Positions 8,425 through 17,262 of a DNA stretch of 64,000 bases are shown piece after piece. Numbering within the stretch: the stretch's first letter is position 1; each line of letters starts with the position of its first letter. Source of the DNA: Bacillota bacterium (GTDB lineage Bacteria; Bacillota; Clostridia; Lachnospirales; Lachnospiraceae). A program made the position numbers and the translations under genes. A model generated the notes under the pieces. The model had not been told where the DNA came from. It saw only the letters and a list, made by a program, of their open reading frames with translations, and searched no databases. The DNA is taken from the NCBI GenBank assembly GCA_023437365.1, contig JAEZGK010000096.1, forward strand, positions 1-64,000. The letters run 5' to 3'.

Positions 8425-8450
8425 TGTTCAAGATCTGGTTGTCGCCTTAA
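8425..8450 (+). repeat. 3' fragment of tRNA-Cys
   Basis: TGTTCAAGATCTGGTTGTCGCC followed by TTA nearly repeats the T loop, T stem and acceptor 3' strand of tRNA-Cys copy 2. The rest of a tRNA is absent. It looks like an attachment-site or recombination scar. The preceding bases TTTAGGAAGACTTCAGA also echo TCTAGGAAGATTTCAGA found after copy 1 at ~543-559. Confidence 0.65.
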
Positions 8451-8459
8451 TTAAAAGAG

Positions 8460-8498
8460 TCTCTAAACCTGGAAAATATAAAGGTTTAGAGATTTTTT
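8460..8498 (+). terminator. Intrinsic terminator hairpin
   Basis: TCTCTAAACCT pairs perfectly with AGGTTTAGAGA and is followed by six Ts. No intact gene directly precedes it, so it may be left over from rearrangement at the tRNA-Cys scar. Confidence 0.75.
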
Positions 8499-8540
8499 GT
8501 ACTGAAAGTAGTGAAGGTAGGTGCTTTCAATAAACATTAT

Positions 8541-8586
8541 ATTTGGAAAAAATATATATTAGTATTTGGAAAAAATATATATTAGT
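8541..8586 (+). repeat. Tandem 23-bp duplication, two units
   Basis: The unit ATTTGGAAAAAATATATATT plus AGT occurs twice head to tail, upstream of the lipoprotein gene. It is AT-rich and may alter promoter spacing. Confidence 0.85.
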
Positions 8587-8667
8587 ATTTATATTTACCA
8601 TTTAGAGAATTTGCGTTATAATAGTTACTATATTTATACATGCTGGATACTACAGGAGGAGACTAAA

Positions 8668-9726
8668 ATGCAAAAGAAACTAATCATGCTATGTATAACA
8701 ATTTTACTACTTATCATGACTGCATGCGCAAAAAGTACTAGTGAATCAACAGAGGTAACGAATGAGACTCTTCAAGCACAACCCGGGCAAAATACAACAG
8801 AAATACCGAAAGCCTTGGAAAGTACTGAAGCTAACGATATTACTGATATACCGGAAGAAACCGAAGAGGAAGAAGCTAATGATATAGCGGAAGAATTCGA
8901 AGTGGAAGATACCACTGATGCTTCGGAGGAAGCTCAGGATAATACCTTATCAGAGCCTGCTATAGCATCTGAACCAAGTAGTTCTTTTAAAACAGAATGG
9001 GGATATATTGGTTGCGTTGGTAATCCGGGAAATGTGGATTGGTTAAAGTGTTATATTTTAGATGGATATTATGATGGAGATGATTTTGTTGCAAATAACA
9101 TGCAATACGTGTGGATTAAGAACAACACATATAACCCTCTTGAACGGTATAGTATAAGCTTAGATGGTAGCCTTACTATCGGTAAGGACTATAAATTAAT
9201 TTCCGAAACGGAGAAGTATTCTATTTATCAGGATAGTGAATCTGAATATTATACGTTGGTACCCGGCTTCAATAATATGGTTATCGGCGGCTATATGGAT
9301 GATATTACAATGAATGCGTTTTTATCTACATTTACATATGAGGGTGACAACAGCGAATTGGATATGTTTGATAATATAGATTTTTCAGGTTATCATTTTG
9401 CTGATCAGATGAATTTATCAGACAATAAATTCTATGCTGAAATGTCTGAGGATCGTTTGCCGACATTAGATTTTTTACAGCTTGGTAGTTATATTACGAT
9501 TAATTTTAATTCAGATAAAAAATCTCGTATTAAAAATGATCTTAATATGGATTCTTCCGCTAAAACGGTAAACAAAGGAGATACATATCCTAATTTCAAA
9601 ATGTATTCGACAAAATCTTGTATTTGGTTTATCGGAGTAGATAATGTGCCTACCTTGGGATTTATAGGTTACAAGCCACAAGATGCATATGATACCTTAA
9701 AAGAGCTTATTGTTGCTGATGAGTAA
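8668..9726 (+). CDS. Putative surface lipoprotein with acidic linker
   Basis: The 352-residue protein starts with a lipoprotein signal peptide ending in LLIMTAC, with lipidated Cys at residue 20. A low-complexity linker follows, rich in Glu, Thr and Asp (residues ~25-105), and then a ~240-residue globular domain of unknown family with YIGCVGNPGN near its start. It is probably anchored on the outer face of the membrane. The start follows AGGAGGAG. The AT content is clearly higher than in flanking genes, hinting at horizontal origin. Function is unknown. Confidence 0.75.
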   Translation: MQKKLIMLCITILLLIMTACAKSTSESTEVTNETLQAQPGQNTTEIPKALESTEANDITDIPEETEEEEANDIAEEFEVEDTTDASEEAQDNTLSEPAIASEPSSSFKTEWGYIGCVGNPGNVDWLKCYILDGYYDGDDFVANNMQYVWIKNNTYNPLERYSISLDGSLTIGKDYKLISETEKYSIYQDSESEYYTLVPGFNNMVIGGYMDDITMNAFLSTFTYEGDNSELDMFDNIDFSGYHFADQMNLSDNKFYAEMSEDRLPTLDFLQLGSYITINFNSDKKSRIKNDLNMDSSAKTVNKGDTYPNFKMYSTKSCIWFIGVDNVPTLGFIGYKPQDAYDTLKELIVADE

Positions 9727-9791
9727 TTAAGTTATCTATATCAAGTAATAAGCTGATGCAAATATCATGTAATAATAAAATATAACATTAT

Positions 9792-9826
9792 GATGCCAGT
9801 CGTTACATTACGATTGGCATCTTTTA
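9792..9826 (+). terminator. Terminator after lipoprotein gene
   Basis: GATGCCAGTCG pairs with CGATTGGCATC (one G-T wobble) around TTACATTA and is followed by TTTT. Confidence 0.85.
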
Positions 9827-10222
9827 CGTTTGAAAGCTCATTTTACCAAAATCTACAAATAATGATTCATATATATAATTAATAATATAAAAAGCTGACT
9901 TTAAAAAAGTAAATTCTGGTGCAATATATGTAAAAAGTATGAAGAAAATTTGAATATAGTTTGGTGTTATGTTACAATGTGGTAAAATATGTTTGAATTT
10001 GTATCGACAATCTATAATTAGAATAAGATTTACTATTTATGCGAATTTGATTTGCGAGTGCCAGAAATCAAAAATAAAATAATATATTAAATAAACTATT
10101 TGAAAGAGTAAGAGAGTTTTGAGACGGATTGAGAGAAGATTAATATAGGAACAACATTAAGCTTATAAAAATAAATGAGTTAAGAAGTCAACCAAAAAAC
10201 CATAATAATAAAGGAGAAGATT
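9827..10222 (+). other. AT-rich intergenic region with possible promoter
   Basis: This 396-base stretch is very AT-rich and has no coding frame that can be supported. A possible promoter, TTGGTG (9961-9966) and TAAAAT (9983-9988) with a 16-bp spacer, would give a ~230-base leader before the Ig-like protein gene. No known riboswitch was recognised in that leader. Confidence 0.35.
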
Positions 10223-11188
10223 ATGAAGATCATTAGCGGAAAAGGAAAATTATTTTTGATATCATTTATATTTGTTTCGTTATTTGTATTATCAATTGCA
10301 CAGAAATCTACTAGCGTTGAAGCAGCTACAATCAAAATTAATAAAACAAATCTTAATCTTTATGTTGGAGACACTTTTACATTAGAAATCAACAGTACAG
10401 CAAAAAAAGTAGAATGGTCAACAAGTGATAAGGCTATTGCTACGGTATCATCAAAGGGAAAAGTAACAGCAAAGAATGTAGGTACTATTATTATTACTGG
10501 TAAAGTAGCAAACAAGAAATATACTTGTAAAGTAACAGTAAAATCAAAGACTGTTGTAACTTATAATGATATAATTGCAAGGGCGAAAAAACTTGAAACA
10601 GAATTAGAAAAAATAGGATATGATTATAAACTTGAAGAAACTGCTATTTCATTGGTTTACATGGCAAATCGCGATTACATTGCAAATTCAGTAAGAGATC
10701 AATTAATTGGAATTGGTGAAATTTCAATTTTAAAAGGTTTCCTACGTTTTAGCGATGTTTTTTATACAGATATTGGAGGAGGTGCATATGTCGATTTATT
10801 GAATAACAGAGGAAAATATTTTGATATATCTACTATTTTCTTTAACAAAGGAGATAAGGAGTTCGTAAAAAGCTATATTGACGCTTTAAATGATTTGGCT
10901 GATTTTACTGGGGAAAAAGAGATAAACACATATAATAAAATTAATAATTTATATACACAAGAAACTCATAAAGGATATGTTAATTTTAAGCAAGCGACAG
11001 ATAAATATGGTGATGGCGCTATTGATACAGTTAATTATGTTTGTAATGTATTCGTAATGGTAGAAGACAATTTAATGGTTTCAGTTGTTGATTATGATTT
11101 AATTAAAGACTTGAAAATAAGATATTCTAATATAACTGCTGATTGGGATAACAAAGTTATAGCTGCATTTCGTTCAAAAACATCATAA
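10223..11188 (+). CDS. Secreted protein with bacterial Ig-like (BIG2) domain
   Basis: The 321-residue protein begins with a signal peptide (residues 1-34, ending near SVEAA). A BIG2-type Ig-like domain follows at ~35-112, with the typical INKTNLNLYVGDT, WSTSDKAIATVSSKGKVTAK and GTIIITGK pattern. Residues ~115-321 are a mostly helical region of no recognised family. It has no LPXTG or membrane tail, so it is secreted or wall-associated. The start follows AAAGGAGAAG. Like the upstream lipoprotein it is unusually AT-rich. Confidence 0.8.
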   Translation: MKIISGKGKLFLISFIFVSLFVLSIAQKSTSVEAATIKINKTNLNLYVGDTFTLEINSTAKKVEWSTSDKAIATVSSKGKVTAKNVGTIIITGKVANKKYTCKVTVKSKTVVTYNDIIARAKKLETELEKIGYDYKLEETAISLVYMANRDYIANSVRDQLIGIGEISILKGFLRFSDVFYTDIGGGAYVDLLNNRGKYFDISTIFFNKGDKEFVKSYIDALNDLADFTGEKEINTYNKINNLYTQETHKGYVNFKQATDKYGDGAIDTVNYVCNVFVMVEDNLMVSVVDYDLIKDLKIRYSNITADWDNKVIAAFRSKTS

Positions 11189-11230
11189 AAGTAAGTAATT
11201 AATTACTTGGTACCTTGTAAATTATAACGA

Positions 11231-11640
11231 GGCCAGTATAATACCATCCTCGAGGTTCTTCATCCAAATGAGAACCTCTTACAGTATTTTGAAAGCTATG
11301 CGAAGGATTTCTTAGAAGAAGTTGAAGCTACGAACAATGTTACCTACAGGACGAAAAAATTGATTTTGTCCTATCTTACTTCGGATAACTTGACGTTACA
11401 AAAGATTGCACAGGAGTTATTTGTTAGCGAAGAACACTCCAAGCCAAGTTACGGAATGAAGGAACAGAGTTTAGTACACTATTGCAGCAAACGCGAGAGC
11501 AGCTAGTGAAAAAATATTTATGTGCTAATTATTCCATCGAAGATATTATTTTTCTTCTTGAATTTTCAGAGCCCAGTGTTTTTCGTAGAGCATTTAAAAA
11601 ACTACTATGGAAGAGGATCACCCCAGAGTCAGGGCCATGT
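11231..11640 (+). pseudogene. AraC-family regulator remnant, frameshifted
   Basis: Fragments in two frames together read as an AraC C-terminal half. The first is VLHPNENLLQYFESY...LILSYLTSDNLTLQKIAQELFVSE. After a one-base loss near 11435 the second reads TLQAKLRNEGTEFSTLLQQ, then REQLVKKYLCANYSIEDIIF and EPSVFRRAFK. Restoring one A after AGCGAA re-creates the VSERTLQAKLR expected of a recognition helix. There is no N-terminal domain and no usable start. The end runs out of frame into a PPOX-like fragment. Confidence 0.75.
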
Positions 11641-11957
11641 TCATGTACCGGACTGATGAAGAAGGAATTTTATTTCACACGGCGGTAGCTAAGGGTGTTT
11701 ATAAACATATATGTAATAATAACAAGGTTGAGCTTTGCTTTAGCTGCAATGGCACACAAATAAGGATTACCAGAGCACTGGAGCAAATCGACGATAACAA
11801 CCTAAAGGACGAAATTGTTGAGCATCCGTCACGAGCCTTCCTAAAAGCCTGGAAGGAACAGGGCGTTTTTGAAGATTTCTACAAGGCGATTGCTGTTTTC
11901 AGACTGAAAAATGGTACAGCCATTCCTTGGACAACAGAAAAGAATTTTTCGCCTTAG
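11607..11957 (+). pseudogene. Pyridoxamine 5'-phosphate oxidase-like (PPOX) fragment, N-terminally truncated
   Basis: The 116-codon frame reads EEDHPRVRAMFMYRTDEEG, VYKHICNNNKVELCF and QIRITRALE, the pattern of flavin-binding split-barrel PPOX proteins. The usual first ~20 residues, including the FLAT/VATV strand that precedes PRVR, are missing. The putative ATG lies inside the AraC remnant with no ribosome binding site. A deletion seems to have joined the two genes. An intact PPOX paralogue family member is at 31882-32301. Confidence 0.65.
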
Positions 11958-11993
11958 TTATTTGTGCAGCTATAGGATAATAAAGGAATCATG

Positions 11994-12027
11994 AAAGCCA
12001 TTTGGGTTTAGCCTGAATGGTTTTTTA
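11994..12027 (+). terminator. Terminator after PPOX fragment
   Basis: AAGCCATT pairs with AATGGTTT around a 13-base loop and is followed by a T run. The rest of 11958-12247 holds no supported gene. Confidence 0.65.
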
Positions 12028-12247
12028 ATCCTCGGTTTGAATTTTAGCGATTCGTTTTCCTGAAAGCGAGAGTAATGCATGAAATGCGTTCTTACGATAA
12101 AACCGGATGGTGGTTGACGCATTAACGAATTGGGTGCTATGTAAACTGTGATTATTGGGAATATTAGTTTGTGTATTCTATTTATGTATGATATAGTATA
12201 TTAGATTTATAGGCAATATTTGGAGGTATTTTGTACAGGAGGTATTT

Positions 12248-12994
12248 ATGGAATATTCTAAAGAACAGATTTATCAGATGATGAAGGATGAGCGTTATCC
12301 CTTGAGTAATAAGTATGATTGCGACTGGATTCTCGATAATGCGATGGGATCTCACAACCTATGGCTTCAGGAATCACTGATGCAAGTAATGAATTTAAAG
12401 GCGGGCATGCGAATACTTGACATGGGCTGCGGTAAGGCAATCAGCTCCATATTTCTGGCAAAGGAATTAGATGTACAGGTATGGGCTACGGATTTATGGA
12501 TCAGTGCATCGGAGAATTGGCAGCGAATCTGTGATATGGAAGTGGAGGACAAGGTATTCCCAATTCATGCAGATGCCAAAGACTTACCTTATGCGGATGA
12601 ATTTTTTGATGCAATGGTAAGCATTAACTCCTTGTTTTTCTATGCAACAGACGAGTCATTTCTAAAGGAACATATATTAAGGCATGTGAAGACCGGTGGA
12701 GAGATTGGCCTTATTCTTCCCTGCTTTCTGCATGCATATAAGGACGGAATACCTGAGGAGTTAAAGGAACACTGGATTAGTGATTTGAACAACTGGTATA
12801 CTCTCGAGTGGTGGGTGGAGCATCTGAATAAGACCGGGATGGTGGACATTGTGCTTGCAGATACTATGGGAGAGGATGAAGGGAATAAGATTTTCTTAAA
12901 ATCCCTGAAGCTCTTTAATTCACATGAAGCACCTTTACATGTGATTATCGGAGATAATATGACGTTTATAAGAATTGTTGCTAAGAAAAAATGA
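12248..12994 (+). CDS. Class I SAM-dependent methyltransferase
   Basis: The 248-residue protein has motif I RILDMGCGKA near residue 57, motif II WATDLW, and the DAKDLPYADEFFDAMVSINS segment typical of motifs IV/V in class I methyltransferases. The N-terminal YxxxKxxxWILDNAMGSH stretch resembles methyltransferases annotated near cyclopropane or sterol types, but the substrate cannot be assigned. ATG follows CAGGAGGTATTT. Its own promoter may use TATGATATAGTAT about 50 bases upstream. Confidence 0.88.
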   Translation: MEYSKEQIYQMMKDERYPLSNKYDCDWILDNAMGSHNLWLQESLMQVMNLKAGMRILDMGCGKAISSIFLAKELDVQVWATDLWISASENWQRICDMEVEDKVFPIHADAKDLPYADEFFDAMVSINSLFFYATDESFLKEHILRHVKTGGEIGLILPCFLHAYKDGIPEELKEHWISDLNNWYTLEWWVEHLNKTGMVDIVLADTMGEDEGNKIFLKSLKLFNSHEAPLHVIIGDNMTFIRIVAKKK

Positions 12995-13165
12995 GCAACC
13001 TATCATTGAAGCAAGCTTAAGAATTTATGAAAAACTTAGAAAGTAAATTGAAGTTTAATACATAAATAGAGTTTCAGAGATTGAAAACCCTCCTTACTAT
13101 GCGGGTTCTGTGGTATGATTGATTGTATAAAATAACATTATAAGGGGCAGTTACTAGGAGGAGCT

Positions 13166-14101
13166 ATGAGTAAAGTGGAAATAACAAAAGTCAGTATTAT
13201 TGGAATGGGAGCCTTGGGATTACTGTATGGTTCTCATATTGTCCAGCACTTGGGTATGGAAGCAGTTGAATTTATCATGGAAGAAAGCCGTTTCAAGAAG
13301 AATATAGATCAAAAGTTTTATTGTAATGAGGAAGCGATCAACTTTAAATTGACAAAGGATAGTGAAGCTGAACCGGCTGATTTGCTCATTGTTGCTGTTA
13401 AGTATACAGGGCTGGAAGAAGCTATTACTTCGATGAGGAAATGTGTCGGACCGAATACCATAATTCTTTCTGTGCTGAATGGAATATCCAGTGAGAAAGT
13501 GATTGGAGCGCATTATGGTATGGACAAAGTTATTTATACTGTAGCTCAAGGTATGGATGCAATGAAGTTTAATAATAAACTGCAATATACCCATATGGGG
13601 AAATTATATCTTGGCATTGTGGATGCAAGACAAAGAGAGAAGCTGCAGGCTGTGATTTCTTTCTTTGATAAGATAGAATTACCTTATGTGGTGGAGGAGG
13701 ATATTCTGCATCGCATGTGGAGTAAGTTCATGTTGAATGTTGGTGTCAATCAGACATGCATGGTTTATGATACGACTTATGCCGGAGCACTGGCTTGTGG
13801 AGAACCCAATCGTACTATGATTGCTGCCATGCGTGAGGTGATTGCTGTTGCGAATGCAGAAGGAATCAAATTGTCTGAGGCTGATTTGAATCAGTATCTT
13901 GAGATTATAGGGAAGCTTAATCCGGAAGGGATGCCCTCTATGGGTCAGGACCGCATAAATCGAAAACGGTCAGAAGTGGAATCGTTTGCAGGAACTGTGA
14001 TTGAGATGGCTAAAAAGCATAAGCTTTATGTACCGACTAATGAATTTTTATATAAACGGGTCAAGGAAATAGAACAGGAATATCAGGGCGAGATAATATA
14101 A
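13166..14101 (+). CDS. Ketopantoate reductase family (PanE/ApbA) oxidoreductase
   Basis: The 311-residue protein has an N-terminal NADP-binding Rossmann fold with VSIIGMGALGLLYG (residues ~9-22), LLIVAVKYTGLEEAI, and LSVLNGISSE. The C-terminal helical domain has the conserved MWSKFMLNVGVNQ and the PSMGQDRINRKRSEVESFAG substrate loop. In family members this reduces 2-dehydropantoate to pantoate for CoA synthesis, but many paralogues act on other 2-oxo acids. No panB, panC or other pantothenate gene is nearby, so the exact role is open. A strong AGGAGG precedes the start. Confidence 0.85.
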   Translation: MSKVEITKVSIIGMGALGLLYGSHIVQHLGMEAVEFIMEESRFKKNIDQKFYCNEEAINFKLTKDSEAEPADLLIVAVKYTGLEEAITSMRKCVGPNTIILSVLNGISSEKVIGAHYGMDKVIYTVAQGMDAMKFNNKLQYTHMGKLYLGIVDARQREKLQAVISFFDKIELPYVVEEDILHRMWSKFMLNVGVNQTCMVYDTTYAGALACGEPNRTMIAAMREVIAVANAEGIKLSEADLNQYLEIIGKLNPEGMPSMGQDRINRKRSEVESFAGTVIEMAKKHKLYVPTNEFLYKRVKEIEQEYQGEII

Positions 14102-14137
14102 TCGTACATAGATCAACAAGGATAAGATTTTTGGTTG

Positions 14138-14179
14138 GGGTAGAGTTCAATTCTACTAATTAGGGATTGAATTCTACCC
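14138..14179 (+). terminator. Terminator after PanE-family gene
   Basis: GGGTAGAGTTCAAT pairs with ATTGAATTCTACCC with a single mismatch, followed by TGTTTCT. Confidence 0.7.
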
Positions 14180-14241
14180 TGTTTCTCGATAATATTCGAT
14201 TATAAGATGCATGCAGCTTAGTAGAAAGGGAGCAAAATACT

Positions 14242-14904
14242 ATGGATCAGGTTAAAGTAGGAAGTTTTATATCACAGACACGTAAATCTTTGAACATGAC
14301 ACAAAAAGAATTGGCAGAGAGGATCGAGGTCACTGATAAATCCATATCAAAATGGGAGTGTGGAAATGGACTTCCTGATATTACACGACTTAAACCATTG
14401 TGTGACGCTCTTAACATTACTGTAAATGAACTTTTATCTGGAGAAAATCTCTCAGATGAGGGTTATTCATTAAAAGCGGAGGAAAACATTATGGCTCTTA
14501 TGAAAGAAAATGAAATTACGAAAAAAGGTAATAAAGTACAATACATAATTGGCGTTGTTATGTCTATTCTTGCAGTTGTTTTCTTAATAATCTCTACAAG
14601 TGGAGAGGGTAATTCAACAATTGCATATTACTTTGACATTCCGTCATTACTGCTTTTGTGCTTATTTTGTGGCGCGGGGATCTTATTATCTGGGAAAAAG
14701 TCCGGAAAAGAAATAATCAATGTTTTGCAGAAATTAGTGATACCATCAAGCTTGTTTATTTCTCTCTATGGGATAATTATCTTATTATCAAAGCTGGATG
14801 ATATCAGTAGTATAGGCCCCAATCTTGCGATTTGTATTTTGACACCATTTTATGGAGTGGGAGTGTATTTGATTACAATATTGATCAAGTCACATCAACA
14901 ATAA
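14242..14904 (+). CDS. XRE-family regulator with C-terminal membrane domain
   Basis: The 220-residue protein has an N-terminal Cro/C1 helix-turn-helix (MTQKELAERIEVTDKSISKW) and LSGENLS at its boundary. Four hydrophobic segments follow (about residues 100-120, 132-150, 165-185 and 195-215). Membrane-bound XRE regulators of this layout are common in clostridia and usually control a neighbouring transporter or their own locus. The target is not evident here. It has a clear AAGGGAG site. Confidence 0.85.
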   Translation: MDQVKVGSFISQTRKSLNMTQKELAERIEVTDKSISKWECGNGLPDITRLKPLCDALNITVNELLSGENLSDEGYSLKAEENIMALMKENEITKKGNKVQYIIGVVMSILAVVFLIISTSGEGNSTIAYYFDIPSLLLLCLFCGAGILLSGKKSGKEIINVLQKLVIPSSLFISLYGIIILLSKLDDISSIGPNLAICILTPFYGVGVYLITILIKSHQQ

Positions 14905-14928
14905 ATTTCAGTTTGTGAACAAAGATAA

Positions 14929-14970
14929 CAAAGGCCCATGCCGAAACAGCATGGACCTTTGTTGTTTTTT
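14929..14970. terminator. Bidirectional terminator between XRE and AKR genes
   Basis: CAAAGGCCCATGC pairs with GCATGGACCTTTG (one mismatch) around CGAAACA. T runs follow on the right; the minus-strand side is also serviceable for the convergent gene. Confidence 0.8.
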
Positions 14971-14972
14971 TC

Positions 14973-16115
14973 CTATTTGAAAATTTGCGCTGTTTTCTGC
15001 ATCTGTTCTACAATCTGTACTCCAAAGGGGCAGCGCTCTTCGCAGGCAGCACAGCTGATACAATCAGAAGCGTTTGCCGGAAGAGAGGAATAATGAGCCT
15101 GAATGGTAGCAGGGACATTCTCCTGAAGTACTGCCAAATCATATAGCTTATTCACCATTGCGATATCGATCTGAGACGGGCAGGGCGCACAATGTCCGCA
15201 ATAGGTACATTGTCCGAAATAAGAATGATAGGGTGCATTGGCCAACACGGTTGCATAATCCTTTTGCTCATCATTAGCTTCTTCATAAGCAATCGCGGCA
15301 TCTACATGCTCCGGTGTTCTGCAGCCGACCATAACAGAGGCTACTGCCGGTCTGGTTAGTGCATAATGAAGGCACTGAACAGGTGTCAATGCTACACCGA
15401 AGGGTGAATGCTCTGCATTGAACAGTCTTCCGCCGGCATATCCCTTCATTACTGTGATACCGACATTTTCCCTCTCGCAGATCTTGTATAATTCATCCCG
15501 TTCCGGGGCAATTCCGCTAAGCTCATCATTATAATGCTCCTGAAAAAGATCGTTTAGGTCCTCACTGCCGGGAAGTAGATCGAAGGCCGGGTTAAGGCTG
15601 AATAAAATCATCTCAATTTCACCGGAGAGCGCCGCAAGCTTGGCAACATAAGGATTATGTGTACTCAAGCCGATATGACGAATGTTACCTTTTTGCTTTA
15701 ATTCTCGTACATATTCCATGAATTCGCCCTTGATAATCTGATCAAACTCTGCTTCCTGATCTACAAAATGGATCATACCCAGGTCTATGTAATCGGTTTG
15801 CAGACGTCTTAATAAATCCTCAAAGGCTACCTTTACCTTATCCATTTCACGGGTTCGCTCATATTGACCATTCTGCCAGGTTGATCCGATATGTCCCTGT
15901 ATCAGCCACTGGTCTCTTTGACCGGCAATGGCCAAACCGATATTAGTACGTACATTAGGCTCAGACATCCAACAGTCAAGAATATTAATACCGTATTCCC
16001 TACTCCGTTCGATAACCTCCTTCACAGCGGAGGCATCCTGCCCTTCTAACCATTCTCCCCCTAATCCTATTTCACTAACCTTCAACCCTGTTTTTCCCAA
16101 TACTCTATATCTCAA
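14973..16115 (-). CDS. Aldo/keto reductase with C-terminal 2[4Fe-4S] ferredoxin domain
   Basis: The 380-residue protein has an AKR barrel at ~1-280 (RYRVLGKTGLKVSEIGLGG, YIDLGMIHFVD, IRHIGLSTHNP). A ferredoxin-like tail follows with CTYCGHCAPCP and CISCAACEERCPFGV, enough cysteines for two [4Fe-4S] clusters. Such proteins are frequent in strict anaerobes and presumably pass electrons between ferredoxin and an aldehyde or ketone substrate, which is unknown. It is transcribed alone toward a shared terminator. Confidence 0.9.
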   Translation of the reverse strand: MRYRVLGKTGLKVSEIGLGGEWLEGQDASAVKEVIERSREYGINILDCWMSEPNVRTNIGLAIAGQRDQWLIQGHIGSTWQNGQYERTREMDKVKVAFEDLLRRLQTDYIDLGMIHFVDQEAEFDQIIKGEFMEYVRELKQKGNIRHIGLSTHNPYVAKLAALSGEIEMILFSLNPAFDLLPGSEDLNDLFQEHYNDELSGIAPERDELYKICERENVGITVMKGYAGGRLFNAEHSPFGVALTPVQCLHYALTRPAVASVMVGCRTPEHVDAAIAYEEANDEQKDYATVLANAPYHSYFGQCTYCGHCAPCPSQIDIAMVNKLYDLAVLQENVPATIQAHYSSLPANASDCISCAACEERCPFGVQIVEQMQKTAQIFK

Positions 16116-16269
16116 TTCAATACCCCCTTCATTGATTGTTTTATTCTATTGAATTATTGTAACACTCCAATATTAATTTGGAAATGTATTATTTTATTTC
16201 CTGAATTGGATGGAAAAAATTCTTCATTTGATTTATACTGGAAAATATTCCAAAGTAAGGAGGGCTTGT

Positions 16270-17001
16270 ATGAAAAAGCATAGAAATATTTTTATGGTAA
16301 TTGTTTTTATGATTTTTTGTTTGTTAATCTTACCAACCAATTGTGTAGAAGCCGCTGCCAAGGCAAGTTATAAAATGCAAAATGAAGAGGTGACATGGAA
16401 GGATGGAGATATTGTAAGAGGAATGGTTAGCTTTCAATATCCAAGAATAGAGGGAGATTCGGATGAAATAGCTAAAATTAATAAGGTCTTAGAAAAAGCC
16501 ATGAAAGCATTTATGGCAAGTGACAATGTAGAGAGAATAAAAGAAAGTACCATATATTACATTGATCATAAGCTGTTTTCTGAAGATATAGAACAGTTGT
16601 ATTGGAAAACCACTTGTAAGGTTACTTATAATAAAAATAATATTATCAGTATGCATATGAAAGAAATGTGGTATGCAGGTGGAGTCTATAATCAGAAGGA
16701 TTACGGCTATACATTTAATTTGAAGACCGGTAAAACATTGACAGCAGTTGATGTAATCGGAGGGAAGCCGAAAGAAGTATCAGGTAAAGTAGTATCAAGT
16801 TCTAAGAAATACTTTAATGATAAAAAAATAGCTCTTGATAAAGACTTGTGGAAGAACATCTCTGATACAATTAATACCATAGATGCCAAGGAGCTTAAAT
16901 TTTATCTGAAACCAGGGAAAGCCTATATCTGTTTTGGAAGCTATGAACTCAATTTGGGAACAGGTTGGCAGATATTTTCCGTTCCGAGTAAATATAAATA
17001 G
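16270..17001 (+). CDS. Secreted DUF4163/DUF3298-type protein
   Basis: The 243-residue protein has a signal peptide (MKKHRNIFMVIVFMIFCLLI, cleavage near CVEAAA). The mature part has the DUF4163 / DUF3298 pattern seen in RsiV-like and cell-surface proteins: SFQYPRIEGDSDEIAKINKV, MWYAGGVYNQKDYGYTFNLKTGK and FYLKPGKAYICFGSYEL. Related domains bind lysozyme or peptides, but a role here is not established. ATG 16270 follows AAGGAGGG; the frame is open 20 codons earlier without a binding site. No sigma factor is adjacent. Confidence 0.75.
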   Translation: MKKHRNIFMVIVFMIFCLLILPTNCVEAAAKASYKMQNEEVTWKDGDIVRGMVSFQYPRIEGDSDEIAKINKVLEKAMKAFMASDNVERIKESTIYYIDHKLFSEDIEQLYWKTTCKVTYNKNNIISMHMKEMWYAGGVYNQKDYGYTFNLKTGKTLTAVDVIGGKPKEVSGKVVSSSKKYFNDKKIALDKDLWKNISDTINTIDAKELKFYLKPGKAYICFGSYELNLGTGWQIFSVPSKYK

Positions 17002-17262
17002 AATTCTAGTTTGAAAGAATGATTATGATGCATTCTGGATGAAGAAAGAATTAGTCTTGTACTTTGATGAATGATATGATGAAATAGTAAGAGATATACT
17101 GATAGAATAAGGGAAAGGAATATTACAATATGACTGGAAAGCCTATCAGAGAGCATAAATATACTGCGTCTGTACTCAGCTTCTCCATTGTAAAAAGCTT
17201 CAGTAGATTGGATAAGAACACTTTGATTATGACGAGAGAAACAGGGAACGGGTGAGTATCAG

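Noticed and set aside
8541..8586. CRISPR-like short repeat
   Set aside because: There are only two directly abutting 23-bp units with no spacers; it is a simple tandem duplication.
17130..17255. Possible 41-codon leader peptide before the Rob-like AraC gene
   Set aside because: An ATG follows GGGAAAGG at a poor distance; the product has no recognisable feature and no attenuator structure was seen.
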